Source: an uncultured Collinsella sp.
GTDB taxonomy: Bacteria; Actinomycetota; Coriobacteriia; Coriobacteriales; Coriobacteriaceae
Assembly: GCA_905208975.1 (NCBI GenBank)
Contig: CAJLRE010000003.1
Span: 1 to 64,000 of the forward strand
Reading direction: 5' to 3'
Length of the DNA: 64,000 bases
A program made the translations under genes and the position numbers. This document shows positions 25,961-34,785 of this stretch, in pieces; positions within the stretch are counted from its first letter, which is position 1; every line of letters starts with the position of its first letter. Under the pieces are notes generated by a model. It was not told the DNA's origin, made no database searches, and saw only the letters and a list, made by a program, of their open reading frames with translations.

Positions 25961-27280
25961 CTATTCCTCCTCGAGTGTGACCTTGCCGCCCAGCAGGCGG
26001 TAGTGGTCGAAGAAATCGGGATAGGACTTGTTGACGGCCTCGGCGCCGTGGATCACGACCTCGCCGGTGGCACGGCTCGCGGCGATGGTGGCCATCATGG
26101 CGATACGGTGGTCGTTGTGCGAATCGACCTCGCCGCCGGTAAAGGCGTCGACTCCCTTGATGATGAGGTCGTCGCCGGCAATGCGTATCTGCGCGCCCAG
26201 TGCGGTGAGCTCGCGGGTGGTCGTGGCCAGACGGTCGGATTCCTTGATGCGCAGGCGGGCGCAATCGCGGATGAACGTGCGGCCTTGCGCCAGCGATGCC
26301 ACGGCAGAGATAACGGGCACGAGGTCGGGGATGTCGTGGGCGCTCATCTCAAAGCCGGCGAGCTTGTCGGACTGCACAGTGGCGGCGTTGGTGGAGCGCA
26401 CGATGCGGGCGCCGAAGCGCGAGAGCGCGGCAAGCACGTTGCGATCACCCTGTGCAGAGCTCAGCGACACACCCTCGACGGTGATGGGGTCGGAGCCAAT
26501 GGCGCCGGCGCACAGCCAAAAGGCGGCGTTGGACCAGTCGCCCTCGACAGCCACATTGCCGGGCGTGCGGTACGAGCCGCTGCTCACGCGGAAGTTCGTG
26601 ACCTCGGGCTGGCCGTCCCTGGCGGGAATACGCTCGACGTTGACCTCGACGCCGAAGGCCTTCATGGCCTGGATCGTCAGGTTGATGTAGGGGCGGCTCT
26701 CAATAAGGCCGGTTACCTGCACGCAGGAGGGCTGGGCCAGCAGCGGAGCTGCCAACAGCAGGCCCGAGATGTACTGCGAGCTCACGTTGCCCGGAAGCAC
26801 AAAGGTGCCCGGGCGCATGCGGCCGCTCGTCTTGAGCGGAAAACCGCCCAGACCCTGTAGGTCGCAGCCGGCGGCGATGATCTCGTCGGAAAGCGGGGAG
26901 AGTGGGCGTGCACCCAAGCGTCCCTGACCCACGAAGGTGGCATCCGCACCCAGCGCGCAGGCGACAGGCAGCATAAAGCGCAGCGTGGAGCCACTTTCAC
27001 CGCAGTCGAGCGTGCCGCCGGCAAGGGCCTTGAGCAGGCCAAACTCAACACTCTTCATGGTGGGGTGGACCTGGAAGCCGTCCTCGACGGTCTCGATGCG
27101 GGCGCCCAGGGCCGTAAGGCAACGCACCGTAGCCTCGATGTCGGCGCAGGTGGTGTTGCAGGCGACGTGCGTCTCGCCGTTGGCAAGCGCGGCGCAGATG
27201 ATCAGGCGATGCGCCATCGACTTGGACGCGATGGCGGGAACGGTGCCCTTGAGCGGGGACGGGGTGATGCGGGCTAGCAT
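25961..27280 (-). CDS. aroA: 3-phosphoshikimate 1-carboxyvinyltransferase (EPSP synthase)
   Basis: The 439-residue protein has IASKSMAHRLIICAAL at the N-terminus with the substrate lysine, the DCGESGSTLRFMLPV signature near residue 93, and the C-terminal RIKESDRLATTTREL and DHRIAMMATIAA motifs. It condenses shikimate-3-phosphate with PEP. In the motif after DCGESGSTLRF the residues are MLPVACALGA; class I versus II (glyphosate-sensitive or not) cannot be decided safely from sight. The start codon lies 7 bases inside the aroB 3' end. Confidence 0.95.
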   Translation of the reverse strand: MLARITPSPLKGTVPAIASKSMAHRLIICAALANGETHVACNTTCADIEATVRCLTALGARIETVEDGFQVHPTMKSVEFGLLKALAGGTLDCGESGSTLRFMLPVACALGADATFVGQGRLGARPLSPLSDEIIAAGCDLQGLGGFPLKTSGRMRPGTFVLPGNVSSQYISGLLLAAPLLAQPSCVQVTGLIESRPYINLTIQAMKAFGVEVNVERIPARDGQPEVTNFRVSSGSYRTPGNVAVEGDWSNAAFWLCAGAIGSDPITVEGVSLSSAQGDRNVLAALSRFGARIVRSTNAATVQSDKLAGFEMSAHDIPDLVPVISAVASLAQGRTFIRDCARLRIKESDRLATTTRELTALGAQIRIAGDDLIIKGVDAFTGGEVDSHNDHRIAMMATIAASRATGEVVIHGAEAVNKSYPDFFDHYRLLGGKVTLEEE

Positions 27281-28380
27281 GCGGATGCGTCTCCCTTCTG
27301 GCCGAGGCCCTCGGCAATGAGTTCGTGGAAAGTGGAAAGCGGCGTGCGGTCGATGCTGCAGCGGCCAATGCCGTGCGGAATCACCAGGTCGATGGTGTCG
27401 CCCGCGCGCTTCTTGTCGTGGAGTGCCTCGGAAAAAACGGCATCGGCATCTAGGTCGCAGCGGGTCTTGAGGCCATGGCGGGCGCAGAGCTCCTCAATAC
27501 GACCGGGCAGTGCAGCATCGCAGATGCCATGCATCGCCGCGGCGCGCGTGATGATGCCCATGCCGATCGACACGCAGTTGCCATGTCCCAGCTCAAAGTG
27601 CTCGCAGGCTTCGACGGCGTGCCCGGCGCTGTGTCCAAAGTTGAGCAGCTTGCGCTGGTTGGTTTCGCGCTCGTCGGCGACGACCACGGCGCGCTTGATG
27701 TCGATATTGCGGGCGATGATGAGCGCTACGCGGGCCACATCGCGGTTGAGCAGCTCCAGCGTGAGCGGGGTCTTCTCCAGCTCGGCGAAAAGCTCCGGGT
27801 CGGCGATCACGGCGTGCTTGACGACCTCGCCGCAGCCGTCGGCGAACTGCTCGGGCGTGAGGGTGGCAAGGCATCCAACATCGGCGATAACAACACTCGG
27901 CTGCCAAAAGGCACCGGCCAGGTTCTTGCCGGCAGCCAGGTCGATGGCCGTCTTGCCGCCGACCGACGAATCCACCATGGCGAGCAGGCTCGTCGGGATC
28001 TGCACAAACTTGCAGCCGCGCATGTAAGTGGCCGCCACAAAGCCGGCCACGTCGCCCACAACGCCACCGCCGAGCGCCACGATCACGTCAGAGCGCGAAA
28101 GCTCATACTCGGCCACAAACTCCAAAATGGCAACGTAGGTCTCGGCGCGCTTATGGGCCTCGCCGGCCTCGAAGGTGCAGATGCTCACCTCGTAGCCTGA
28201 CGCCTCCAGGCTCTGCTTAACGGGCATCTGGTAGAGCGGGCCCACGTTGGTGTCCGTCACGATGACGGCGCGGGTGCCGCCGGCGGTGGTGCGGACGAGC
28301 GGACCTGCCTGCTCCAGCAAAAACGTGCCCACATGCACCTGGTAGGGGCGTGCGGTGTCGATATCGATGGTAATCGCCAT
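27274..28380 (-). CDS. aroB: 3-dehydroquinate synthase
   Basis: The 368-residue protein has VIVTDTNVGPLY, then the NAD-binding ALGGGVVGDVAGFVAATYMRG, PTSLLAMVDSSVGGKTA, and the metal-binding histidines in LLNFGHSAGHAVE and GHGNCVSIGM. It converts DAHP to 3-dehydroquinate with NAD and a divalent metal. The gene starts 36 bases after tyrA and overlaps aroA by 7 bases. Length and motif order are normal. Confidence 0.96.
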   Translation of the reverse strand: MAITIDIDTARPYQVHVGTFLLEQAGPLVRTTAGGTRAVIVTDTNVGPLYQMPVKQSLEASGYEVSICTFEAGEAHKRAETYVAILEFVAEYELSRSDVIVALGGGVVGDVAGFVAATYMRGCKFVQIPTSLLAMVDSSVGGKTAIDLAAGKNLAGAFWQPSVVIADVGCLATLTPEQFADGCGEVVKHAVIADPELFAELEKTPLTLELLNRDVARVALIIARNIDIKRAVVVADERETNQRKLLNFGHSAGHAVEACEHFELGHGNCVSIGMGIITRAAAMHGICDAALPGRIEELCARHGLKTRCDLDADAVFSEALHDKKRAGDTIDLVIPHGIGRCSIDRTPLSTFHELIAEGLGQKGDASAC

Positions 28381-28416
28381 AAGCTTCGGTCCTTTCGACC
28401 TGGCGTGATAGGTGGT

Positions 28417-29331
28417 CTAGTGGGAGGCCTCGTCGTCGAGTGCGCGCTTAATGCGGTCGCCCTCGGCAAGGAGATTCTCCAGATAGCGCTGGTCGCGGTC
28501 CTTGAGTGCACGGCTGTAGGCGCCAAGCGACTCGATCAGATGGTCGATCTCGAAGGCGAGCGCGTCGGCGTCGTCGATCATGAGCTCGGACCACATTTGC
28601 GGGTTGAGGTGCGCCACGCGGGTGAGATCGCGGTAGCTACCGGCCGAAAAGCCGTGGTGGACCTGGGCAGTGGGGCTCTTGACGTAGGCGTTGGATACCA
28701 CGTGCGCAAGCTGGCTCGTGAAGGCGATGACGCGGTCGTGCTCGGCTGCGGTGGTCACGCTGAACTTGCCAAAGCCCAAGGGGCGTACCATCTCGCGCAC
28801 CTGGCCCAAAAGTTCCAGCTTGAGCGCGTCGTCCACCGCGGGCGGCACGAGCACGAGCGGCGCGCCCTGGAACAGGTCGGCGCGGGAGTGCGCATAGCCC
28901 GAGTACTGCGTACCCGCCATGGGGTGCGCGCCCACAAAGTAAAAGCCGTGCTCGCGGGCAAGCTCAAAGGCGCGCTCGCACACGATGCCCTTGACGCCCA
29001 CCGTGTCGATCACCACGGGGCCCATGATGGCCTCGGTGTCGGTGGCGTCGGCGAGCGCCTGGGCGTGCGCCTCGAGCCACTCGATGCAGGCTTCGGGGTA
29101 GCAAGCCAGGACGATGATGTCGCATTCGCCGAGTGTCTTGTCGTTGAGCTCGCCGGCAACGGTGCCCATGCTGGCGGCCGTCATGACATCGTCATCGGGG
29201 TCCCAGGCCAGCACGCGGACGCCCGCCTGCGCATAGCCGCGGGCAAAGCTGCCGCCGATGAGGCCCAGGCCCACGATGCCGGCGCACTTGGGGCCGCCCT
29301 GGTTGACGCGCGCGTTTCTCACCGTACCCAT
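28417..29331 (-). CDS. tyrA: prephenate dehydrogenase
   Basis: The 304-residue protein has a Rossmann start AGIVGLGLIGGSFARGYAQ near residue 17, VLACYPEACIEWL, then HPMAGTQYSGYAHS with the catalytic histidine, and an all-helical C-terminal dimerisation domain. It oxidises prephenate to 4-hydroxyphenylpyruvate for tyrosine. No ACT domain follows, so feedback control by tyrosine would differ from longer homologues. GGAG precedes the ATG at 29329-29331, three bases after the aroF stop. Confidence 0.92.
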   Translation of the reverse strand: MGTVRNARVNQGGPKCAGIVGLGLIGGSFARGYAQAGVRVLAWDPDDDVMTAASMGTVAGELNDKTLGECDIIVLACYPEACIEWLEAHAQALADATDTEAIMGPVVIDTVGVKGIVCERAFELAREHGFYFVGAHPMAGTQYSGYAHSRADLFQGAPLVLVPPAVDDALKLELLGQVREMVRPLGFGKFSVTTAAEHDRVIAFTSQLAHVVSNAYVKSPTAQVHHGFSAGSYRDLTRVAHLNPQMWSELMIDDADALAFEIDHLIESLGAYSRALKDRDQRYLENLLAEGDRIKRALDDEASH

Positions 29332-29334
29332 GGG

Positions 29335-30357
29335 TTACTCCATGGTCTCTTGGCAGACGACCTCGCGGATGGCTCGGATGCGGCGCATGGTGTCGTCGAA
29401 CTGATCGGGGGTGAGGGCCTGGGCGCCGTCGGACCAGGCGCGGCTCGGCTCGTCGTGGACCTCGATCTCCAGGCCGTTGGCACCGCAGGCGGTCGCGGCG
29501 AGCGCCATGGGCTCAACGTAGCGGGTGTAGCCGGTGGCGTGGCTGGGGTCGGCGACAACGGGCAGGTGCGAAAGGTGGTGCAGCACCGGCACGGCGTTGA
29601 GGTCGAAGGTGTTGCGGGTGCGGGTCTCGAAGGTGCGGATGCCGCGCTCGCACAGGATGACGTTGTCGTTGCCCTCGCTCATGATGTACTCGGCGGCCAT
29701 GAGCAGCTCGTCGATCGTGCCGGACATGCCGCGCTTGAGCAGGACCGGGGTCTTGGTCTTGCCGACCTCTTTGAGCAGAGGGAAGTTCTGGGCGTTGCGG
29801 GCGCCGATCTGCATGACGTCGATCTTCTTGTCCAGGAAGACCTGCACGTCGCGTGGGTCCATGATCTCGGTGACGATCGGCATATCGAGCTCGGCAGACG
29901 CCTCGCACAGCAGGTCCAGGCCGGCGGGGCCCATGCCCTGGTAGGCGTAGGGGGAGGTGCGGGGCTTGTAGGCGCCGCCGCGCAGCATCGTGGCGCCGGC
30001 GGCCTTCACGCGGCGGGCGATGCGGATGAGGTTCTCGCCCTCGACGGAGCACGGGCCGGCGATGACCTGGAACTGATCGCCGCCTACATGTACGCCGTGG
30101 CCACAGTCGATGACGGAGTCCTCGGGGTGGAACTTGCGGTTGGCGCGCTTGAACGGCTCGGAGACGCGCTGTACGCGCTCGACGACGTCCATGGACTCGA
30201 GCAGGAACGGGTCGATCTTGGTCGTATCGCCCACCAGGCCGATGATCGTCTCGTTCTCGCCGCGCGAGACATCGGTCTTCAGACCCTTTTTCTCAATCCA
30301 GCTGACGATATGGCTGACGGCCTCGTCGCTGGCGCTCTGCTTTAAAATTGCAATCAT
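29335..30357 (-). CDS. aroF: 3-deoxy-7-phosphoheptulonate (DAHP) synthase with N-terminal regulatory domain
   Basis: The protein is 340 residues from ATG 30355-30357 (GAGG upstream). Residues 1-70 form a ferredoxin-like domain (MIAILKQSASDEAVSHIV, ETIIGLVGD) as in Thermotoga-type DAHP synthases. The barrel follows: VIAGPCSVEGENLIRIARRV, GGAYKPRTSPYAYQGMG, PVLLKRGMSGTIDE and PVVADPSHATGY. It condenses PEP and erythrose-4-phosphate. The N-terminal domain in this type binds aromatic amino acids for feedback inhibition. It is the first gene of the operon, preceded by a leader with an attenuator-like hairpin (30391-30415). Confidence 0.95.
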   Translation of the reverse strand: MIAILKQSASDEAVSHIVSWIEKKGLKTDVSRGENETIIGLVGDTTKIDPFLLESMDVVERVQRVSEPFKRANRKFHPEDSVIDCGHGVHVGGDQFQVIAGPCSVEGENLIRIARRVKAAGATMLRGGAYKPRTSPYAYQGMGPAGLDLLCEASAELDMPIVTEIMDPRDVQVFLDKKIDVMQIGARNAQNFPLLKEVGKTKTPVLLKRGMSGTIDELLMAAEYIMSEGNDNVILCERGIRTFETRTRNTFDLNAVPVLHHLSHLPVVADPSHATGYTRYVEPMALAATACGANGLEIEVHDEPSRAWSDGAQALTPDQFDDTMRRIRAIREVVCQETME

Positions 30358-30390
30358 GGTGTGCCTCTCACCTCGATGGATAGCCCTTGC

Positions 30391-30415
30391 AAAAACGGCC
30401 CGCATCGCGAGCCGT
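30391..30415 (-). promoter_or_regulatory. leader hairpin with U tract upstream of aroF (attenuator-like)
   Basis: On the minus strand ACGGCTCGC pairs with GCGGGCCGT (one G-T pair, loop GAT), followed by TTTTTGC, a good intrinsic terminator 33 bases before the aroF start. A TATAAA lies at 30441-30436 just upstream. Between them a short frame from the minus-strand ATG at 30430 could encode a 20-residue peptide with two histidines, two tyrosines and one phenylalanine. No antiterminator fold or T-box sequence is evident to me. A role in attenuation is inference. Confidence 0.5.
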
Positions 30416-30520
30416 GTATATATGGTGCATGAGAGTTTATACTATCTGACTCGCTTTTGCCTTCTAAAGTGGGCCGTTGCGCCGCGTCTTCCTCGGAATT
30501 GCAAAGCTTTTTCTTTTATT

Positions 30521-30550
30521 TTGATAGCCCGTGGTGCACTTGGGTATAAT
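30521..30550 (+). promoter_or_regulatory. sigma-70-type promoter of tRNA-Arg(CCG)
   Basis: TTGATA at 30521-30526 and TATAAT at 30545-30550 have an 18-base spacer. The -10 box ends 11 bases before the mature tRNA 5' end. Confidence 0.75.
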
Positions 30551-30561
30551 GCCAAACGTTG

Positions 30562-30638
30562 GCCCTATTAGCTCAGGGGATTAGAGCGTCTGCCTCCGGA
30601 GCAGAAGGCCGTTGGTTCGAATCCAACATGGGGCACCA
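30562..30638 (+). tRNA. tRNA-Arg (anticodon CCG)
   Basis: The acceptor GCCCTAT pairs with ATGGGGC (one T-G wobble). The D arm is GCTC...GAGC. The anticodon stem TCTGC/GCAGA encloses the loop CTCCGGA with CCG as anticodon. The T arm is GTTGGTTCGAATCCAAC. Discriminator A30635 is followed by an encoded CCA at 30636-30638, unlike the other tRNA-Arg here. It decodes CGG. Confidence 0.95.
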
Positions 30639-30649
30639 TCGAACGTAAG

Positions 30650-30683
30650 ACCGTCCGAACCTCGCATGGTCCGGGCGGTTTTT
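30650..30683 (+). terminator. terminator after tRNA-Arg(CCG)
   Basis: ACCGTCCGAACC (30650-30661) pairs with GGTCCGGGCGGT (30668-30679) with two imperfect positions, followed by TTTTTC. It separates the tRNA from the P-type ATPase gene. Confidence 0.75.
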
Positions 30684-30714
30684 CTTATACCGACGCGACG
30701 TGATGGGACGTGGT

Positions 30715-33432
30715 ATGGCAGCAACGGATATCGAGCGCGGACTCTCGACCGCCGAGGTCGAGGAGCGCATCGCCGCCGGTAAGATCAACCGCAACATGGA
30801 GCTCAAGACCAAGTCGGTCAAAGAGCTCATCATCGAGAACCTCTGCACGCTGTTCAATTTGATCAACGTGATCTTGGCGTTCCTGGTCATTTTGACCGGT
30901 TCGTTTAAGAACCTGACGTTTCTGTTCGTGGTGTTTCTCAATACCGCTATTGGCGTCATTCAGTCCATGCGTTCCAAGAAGATGGTCGATAAGCTCACGC
31001 TGCTGACCTCCAAGAAGGCCATCGCGGTGCGCGACGGCGCCGAGGTGGAGCTCGACCTGGACCAGATCGTGCTCGATGACATCATCCGCCTGGGGCGCGG
31101 CGATCAGATTCCCGCTGACGCCGTGGTGGTTTCGGGCGAGGCGCTCGTGAACGAGAGCCTGCTGACGGGTGAGAGCGATCTTATTAAGAAACAGCCCGGT
31201 TCCGAGCTCATGAGCGGCAGCTTTATCGACTCGGGCCTGCTGCGCGCCCGCGTGATCCATGTCGGCGCCGACAACTACGTGGCCAAAATTAATAACGAGG
31301 CGAAGTACGTCAAAAAGGTCAATTCCGAGATCATGAACGCGCTTAACGCCATCGTGCGCTTTGCGAGCATCATCATGATCCCGCTCGGTTTGGCGTTGTT
31401 TGCCTCGAGCGTGAGCGAGCTGTGGGATGCCGCGGGAACCCCAGGCAATAGCGCGCTTTCGTGGTGCTTCTCTGAGCTGTTGGCTGGTCATGTGCCTTCG
31501 TCGGCGCTGCTGTCCACGGTGGGCGCCCTGCTGGGCATGATCCCGCAAGGCCTGGTGTTGCTGACCTCGTCGGTGCTCGCCATCGCCACGGTGCGTCTGG
31601 CCCGCCGCAAGGTACTCGCGCAGCAGCTCTACTGCATTGAGACGCTCGCGCGCGTCGACGTGCTGTGCCTGGACAAGACGGGCACCATCACGTCGGGCCG
31701 CATGGAGGTCGAGGGTACCTATCCGCTGCCGGTCGAGGGTATGGGTGCGGGGGAGGGCGACGCCGCCGTTCCCGTCGATACCACGGTGCTCGATTTTGCT
31801 CTGGCTAACGTGGCGCGTGCGACTTCGGCCGATGCCAACGAGACCTGTCAGGCGCTGCTCAACTATTACGCCGACCGTCCGGTCGAGGTGTCCGAGCCGC
31901 TGTCGGTCATTCCGTTCTCGTCTTCCAAAAAGTGGAGCGGCGCGTCGTTTGCACAGGGCTCATATGTGATGGGTGCGGCGCAGTTTGTGCTCTCTGATCG
32001 TGCGTTTGCCCAGGTCGAGAACCGTGTCGCCGAGCTTGCCGATACCTGCCGCGTGCTCGTGGTGGCGCGCGTTGACGGCTTTACGCCCGATGGCGATATG
32101 GTGGGCGAGGCCGAGCCCGTGGGCTTTGTGACCATACGCGACGAGATCCGTACCTCGGCGGCCGAGACCATCGGCTACTTTAACGAGCAGGGCGTGACTC
32201 TCAACGTGATCAGTGGCGACGACCCGCGTACGGTGTCGTCGATCGCGCGCGTGGTGGGCGTGCCGGGGGCGGACGCTTATGTGGACGCCACGACGCTCGA
32301 TACGCCGGCCAAGCTCGATGCCGCAGTGGACCGCTACCATGTCTTTGGTCGTGTGACCCCGCAGCAGAAGCGCGAGCTCGTGCAGGCGCTCAAGCGCCGC
32401 GAGCACACCGTGGCCATGACAGGCGACGGCGTCAACGACGTGCTGGCGCTCAAGGAGGCCGACTGCTCCGTGGCCATGGCGGCAGGCTCCGATGCCGCGC
32501 GTAACGTGGCCGAGATCGTGCTCGTCGACAACGACTTTGCCTCGATGCCCGCCGTGGTGGCCGAGGGCCGTCGCTCCATCAACAACCTGCAGCGTTCGGC
32601 TTCGCTGTTCCTGACTAAGACGCTGTTCTCGATGGGCCTGGCGGCGCTGTGCATCGCGCTGCCGCCGTACCCTTTCGAGCCGATTCAGATGACGCTCATC
32701 AACTTCTTCTGCATTGGCGCGCCGGGCTTTGTGTTGGGCTTGGAGCCCAACAATGCTCGCGTGAAGGGGTCGTTCCTGACGAACGTGCTCAAGCGGGCAC
32801 TGCCGGCGTCGATTGCGGTCATTTTGGCCGCGGCGCTCGATATCTTTGTGGCGCGCGTGTTTGGCTTTAGCCAGCTCACGCTGTCTACGATGTGCCTGCT
32901 TACGTCGTGCGCGGCGAGCGTCAGCCTGATCTGGCGCATCTCGCAGCCTCTCACGCCCTTACGTGTGGTGCTCTTCGTGTTTGTTGTCGCCGGCATCCTG
33001 GTGGGCGTTATCGGATTCCCGGAGCTGCTGTCTATTGCCAACCTGTCGATGGGCCAGATGGTAATCTTGGCTGTCATCGTGGTCTTTACCTGCTCGGTGT
33101 TCTTTAAGCTCGCCACGATGATGGATTCGCTCAAGCCGCGTCGTCGTCATGCCGCAACTGGTTTTGGCCGCGGTGTGCGCGTCCACCTGGGTCGCGGTGG
33201 CGGCAAGGTGAGCTCGACGGGTTCGACGGCCGAGCGTTTTGCCAAGCGCGTCGCCGCCGACATGGCGCAGCGCCGCGAAGATCGCACCGCTCGCGAGGCC
33301 GAGGCCCGCGCACTCGAGGGCGTGGCCCAGGCCCAGCCCAAGAAAAAGAAGGGTAGCGGAGCCAAGCGCTCTCGCGTAACCAAGTCCGCCCAAGGCATCA
33401 AAGTCTCGATGCCGAGCAAAAAGAAGAAGTAA
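30715..33432 (+). CDS. P-type cation ATPase (CtpE-like) with long basic C-terminal tail
   Basis: The protein is 905 residues from ATG 30715 (GGGA at 30705-30708; GTG 30700 and ATG 30703 are alternatives). It has the GLSTAEVEERIAAGKIN start, the actuator LLTGES, the phosphorylation motif LDKTGT with D320, and the hinge MTGDGVNDVLALKEADC. About ten membrane helices are seen. The ~780-residue core resembles CtpE-type ATPases, which move calcium in mycobacteria, so the substrate is probably a divalent cation (inference). After the last helix a ~110-residue cytoplasmic tail rich in Arg and Lys follows (RRRHAATGFGRGVRVHLGRG) and ends in PKKKKGSGAKRSR- and MPSKKKK-type clusters. That tail is absent from typical members. 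Confidence 0.85.
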   Translation: MAATDIERGLSTAEVEERIAAGKINRNMELKTKSVKELIIENLCTLFNLINVILAFLVILTGSFKNLTFLFVVFLNTAIGVIQSMRSKKMVDKLTLLTSKKAIAVRDGAEVELDLDQIVLDDIIRLGRGDQIPADAVVVSGEALVNESLLTGESDLIKKQPGSELMSGSFIDSGLLRARVIHVGADNYVAKINNEAKYVKKVNSEIMNALNAIVRFASIIMIPLGLALFASSVSELWDAAGTPGNSALSWCFSELLAGHVPSSALLSTVGALLGMIPQGLVLLTSSVLAIATVRLARRKVLAQQLYCIETLARVDVLCLDKTGTITSGRMEVEGTYPLPVEGMGAGEGDAAVPVDTTVLDFALANVARATSADANETCQALLNYYADRPVEVSEPLSVIPFSSSKKWSGASFAQGSYVMGAAQFVLSDRAFAQVENRVAELADTCRVLVVARVDGFTPDGDMVGEAEPVGFVTIRDEIRTSAAETIGYFNEQGVTLNVISGDDPRTVSSIARVVGVPGADAYVDATTLDTPAKLDAAVDRYHVFGRVTPQQKRELVQALKRREHTVAMTGDGVNDVLALKEADCSVAMAAGSDAARNVAEIVLVDNDFASMPAVVAEGRRSINNLQRSASLFLTKTLFSMGLAALCIALPPYPFEPIQMTLINFFCIGAPGFVLGLEPNNARVKGSFLTNVLKRALPASIAVILAAALDIFVARVFGFSQLTLSTMCLLTSCAASVSLIWRISQPLTPLRVVLFVFVVAGILVGVIGFPELLSIANLSMGQMVILAVIVVFTCSVFFKLATMMDSLKPRRRHAATGFGRGVRVHLGRGGGKVSSTGSTAERFAKRVAADMAQRREDRTAREAEARALEGVAQAQPKKKKGSGAKRSRVTKSAQGIKVSMPSKKKK

Positions 33433-33535
33433 CTACGCGCCCTGGCGATGTTGAATTGGTGCCTTGCTCCTGTGGGGCCGTGGCGATGTTATGCTCTAAC
33501 CTCGATTATTTGAATTGCTTCGAAAAGAGGATGCC

Positions 33536-34678
33536 GTGATCTGCCCGCATTGCCTTAAGACTATCGAGGACGGCGCCTCGTTCTGCCCCTACTGCAACGC
33601 CTATGTGGGTCCGGGCGATGGTCCCGAGCACACCGAGTTCGTGTTCTGTGAGGGCTGCGGTGCTCGTCTTTCTCCGCATGATCGTACGTGCCCCAAATGC
33701 GGACGCCCCGCTCCGGGTATCCTCTCCGAGGATGCGGCAGCATCCGACCTGGCAGCGGGCCGCACGGCGGGCTTTCCGCGCCTAACGCAAGAGCAGATCG
33801 ATACCGAGGTGCCGCATGCGCCGGCCTCTGCCGCTGCGGTGCTTTCGGACGCCGCCGACCCCAATGAGACCTGCGTGCTGCCAGCTTTCGATAAGGATTT
33901 CGGTATCCCCAAGGTCGATATTCCCACGCCCGTTTCCCTGCATGACGATGCTCAAAAACCCAAGCGCAAGGTGCACCCCGACGAGGACGCCTATCACAAG
34001 CATAAGCGTCATATTCCCAAGCCGCTCATTATCATCGCGGTCCTTGCCGTCGTGTGCGGTGGTGCCTATTGGTTCGTGACGACCGATCCCATGGGTGTTA
34101 TGCCTGGCTTCTACGACCAGTTTGGCCAAGCTGCACAAACCACCTTCCCCACGCGTCAAAAGGGCGAGGCGACTGAGGACGATACCAAGCAGGGCGATTC
34201 TGCCGAGGTGGTTCAGGAAGAAACCGTGCTCACCGATGATCAGCTCTATACCAGGCTCGACGGTCTGTATCAGACCATCGTGTCCTACGCTGACGAGGAC
34301 CAGATCGGCGAGGTCATCGATTCCTTTAACAACGGTTATCTCCGAACGCCGCTGTCCACCCGTCAGGAGCTGTCGCAGAGTGCCTACGCCCTGCGCGACC
34401 AGATCAAAAAGACGCAAGATGAGCTCAACAACCTGAAAGTACAGGACGATACGGTCTATGCGGATGACATCGCCCACTTAAAGCAGCTTGCCGAGTGGAT
34501 GTATGAGCGCGTCGACGTGATCTGCCAGAGCTGGGATATCTCGCTGGCCATTCCCGATGGCGAGTCGATGAGTTCCCACCAAAGCGAGATCCTGGCGCCC
34601 ATCGCGCAGGGCGGCAACAGCGCGCTGAACCAGTACGATGCCAATGTGGGTTCCTGGAAGCCGCAGCAGCGTTCCTAA
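33536..34678 (+). CDS. zinc-ribbon membrane-anchored protein of unknown function
   Basis: The protein is 380 residues from GTG 33536 (GAGG at 33527-33530); the frame back to TTG 33515 adds seven residues without a site. Two zinc ribbons are visible, ICPHCLKTIEDGASFCPYC at residues 2-20 and FCEGCGARLSPHDRTCPKC near 38-56. A disordered acidic linker follows, then a basic stretch (HKHKRHIPK), one membrane helix at about 162-181 (PLIIIAVLAVVCGGAYWFV) and an extracellular, helical, Thr/Glu-rich domain. Topology is N-in by the positive-inside rule. No catalytic motif is seen. It stands upstream of the cyclophilin, with a separate promoter between. Confidence 0.75.
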   Translation: MICPHCLKTIEDGASFCPYCNAYVGPGDGPEHTEFVFCEGCGARLSPHDRTCPKCGRPAPGILSEDAAASDLAAGRTAGFPRLTQEQIDTEVPHAPASAAAVLSDAADPNETCVLPAFDKDFGIPKVDIPTPVSLHDDAQKPKRKVHPDEDAYHKHKRHIPKPLIIIAVLAVVCGGAYWFVTTDPMGVMPGFYDQFGQAAQTTFPTRQKGEATEDDTKQGDSAEVVQEETVLTDDQLYTRLDGLYQTIVSYADEDQIGEVIDSFNNGYLRTPLSTRQELSQSAYALRDQIKKTQDELNNLKVQDDTVYADDIAHLKQLAEWMYERVDVICQSWDISLAIPDGESMSSHQSEILAPIAQGGNSALNQYDANVGSWKPQQRS

Positions 34679-34716
34679 AATTAGTTCGCCATAGTCGGCA
34701 TAACCTACGTGCGCAA

Positions 34717-34746
34717 TTGATGTAAACCCGTGCTTATTGCTACAAT
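34717..34746 (+). promoter_or_regulatory. sigma-70-type promoter of the cyclophilin gene
   Basis: TTGATG at 34717-34722 and TACAAT at 34741-34746 have an 18-base spacer, about 35 bases upstream of the start codon at 34786. Confidence 0.65.
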
Positions 34747-34785
34747 TCGTACAAATATGCTTTAAACGCACGAGGAAGGAACCAC

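Noticed and set aside
28333..30345. 670-codon plus-strand frame over tyrA-aroF
   Set aside because: Antisense of two certain genes, low-complexity Val/Gly/His/Asp composition.
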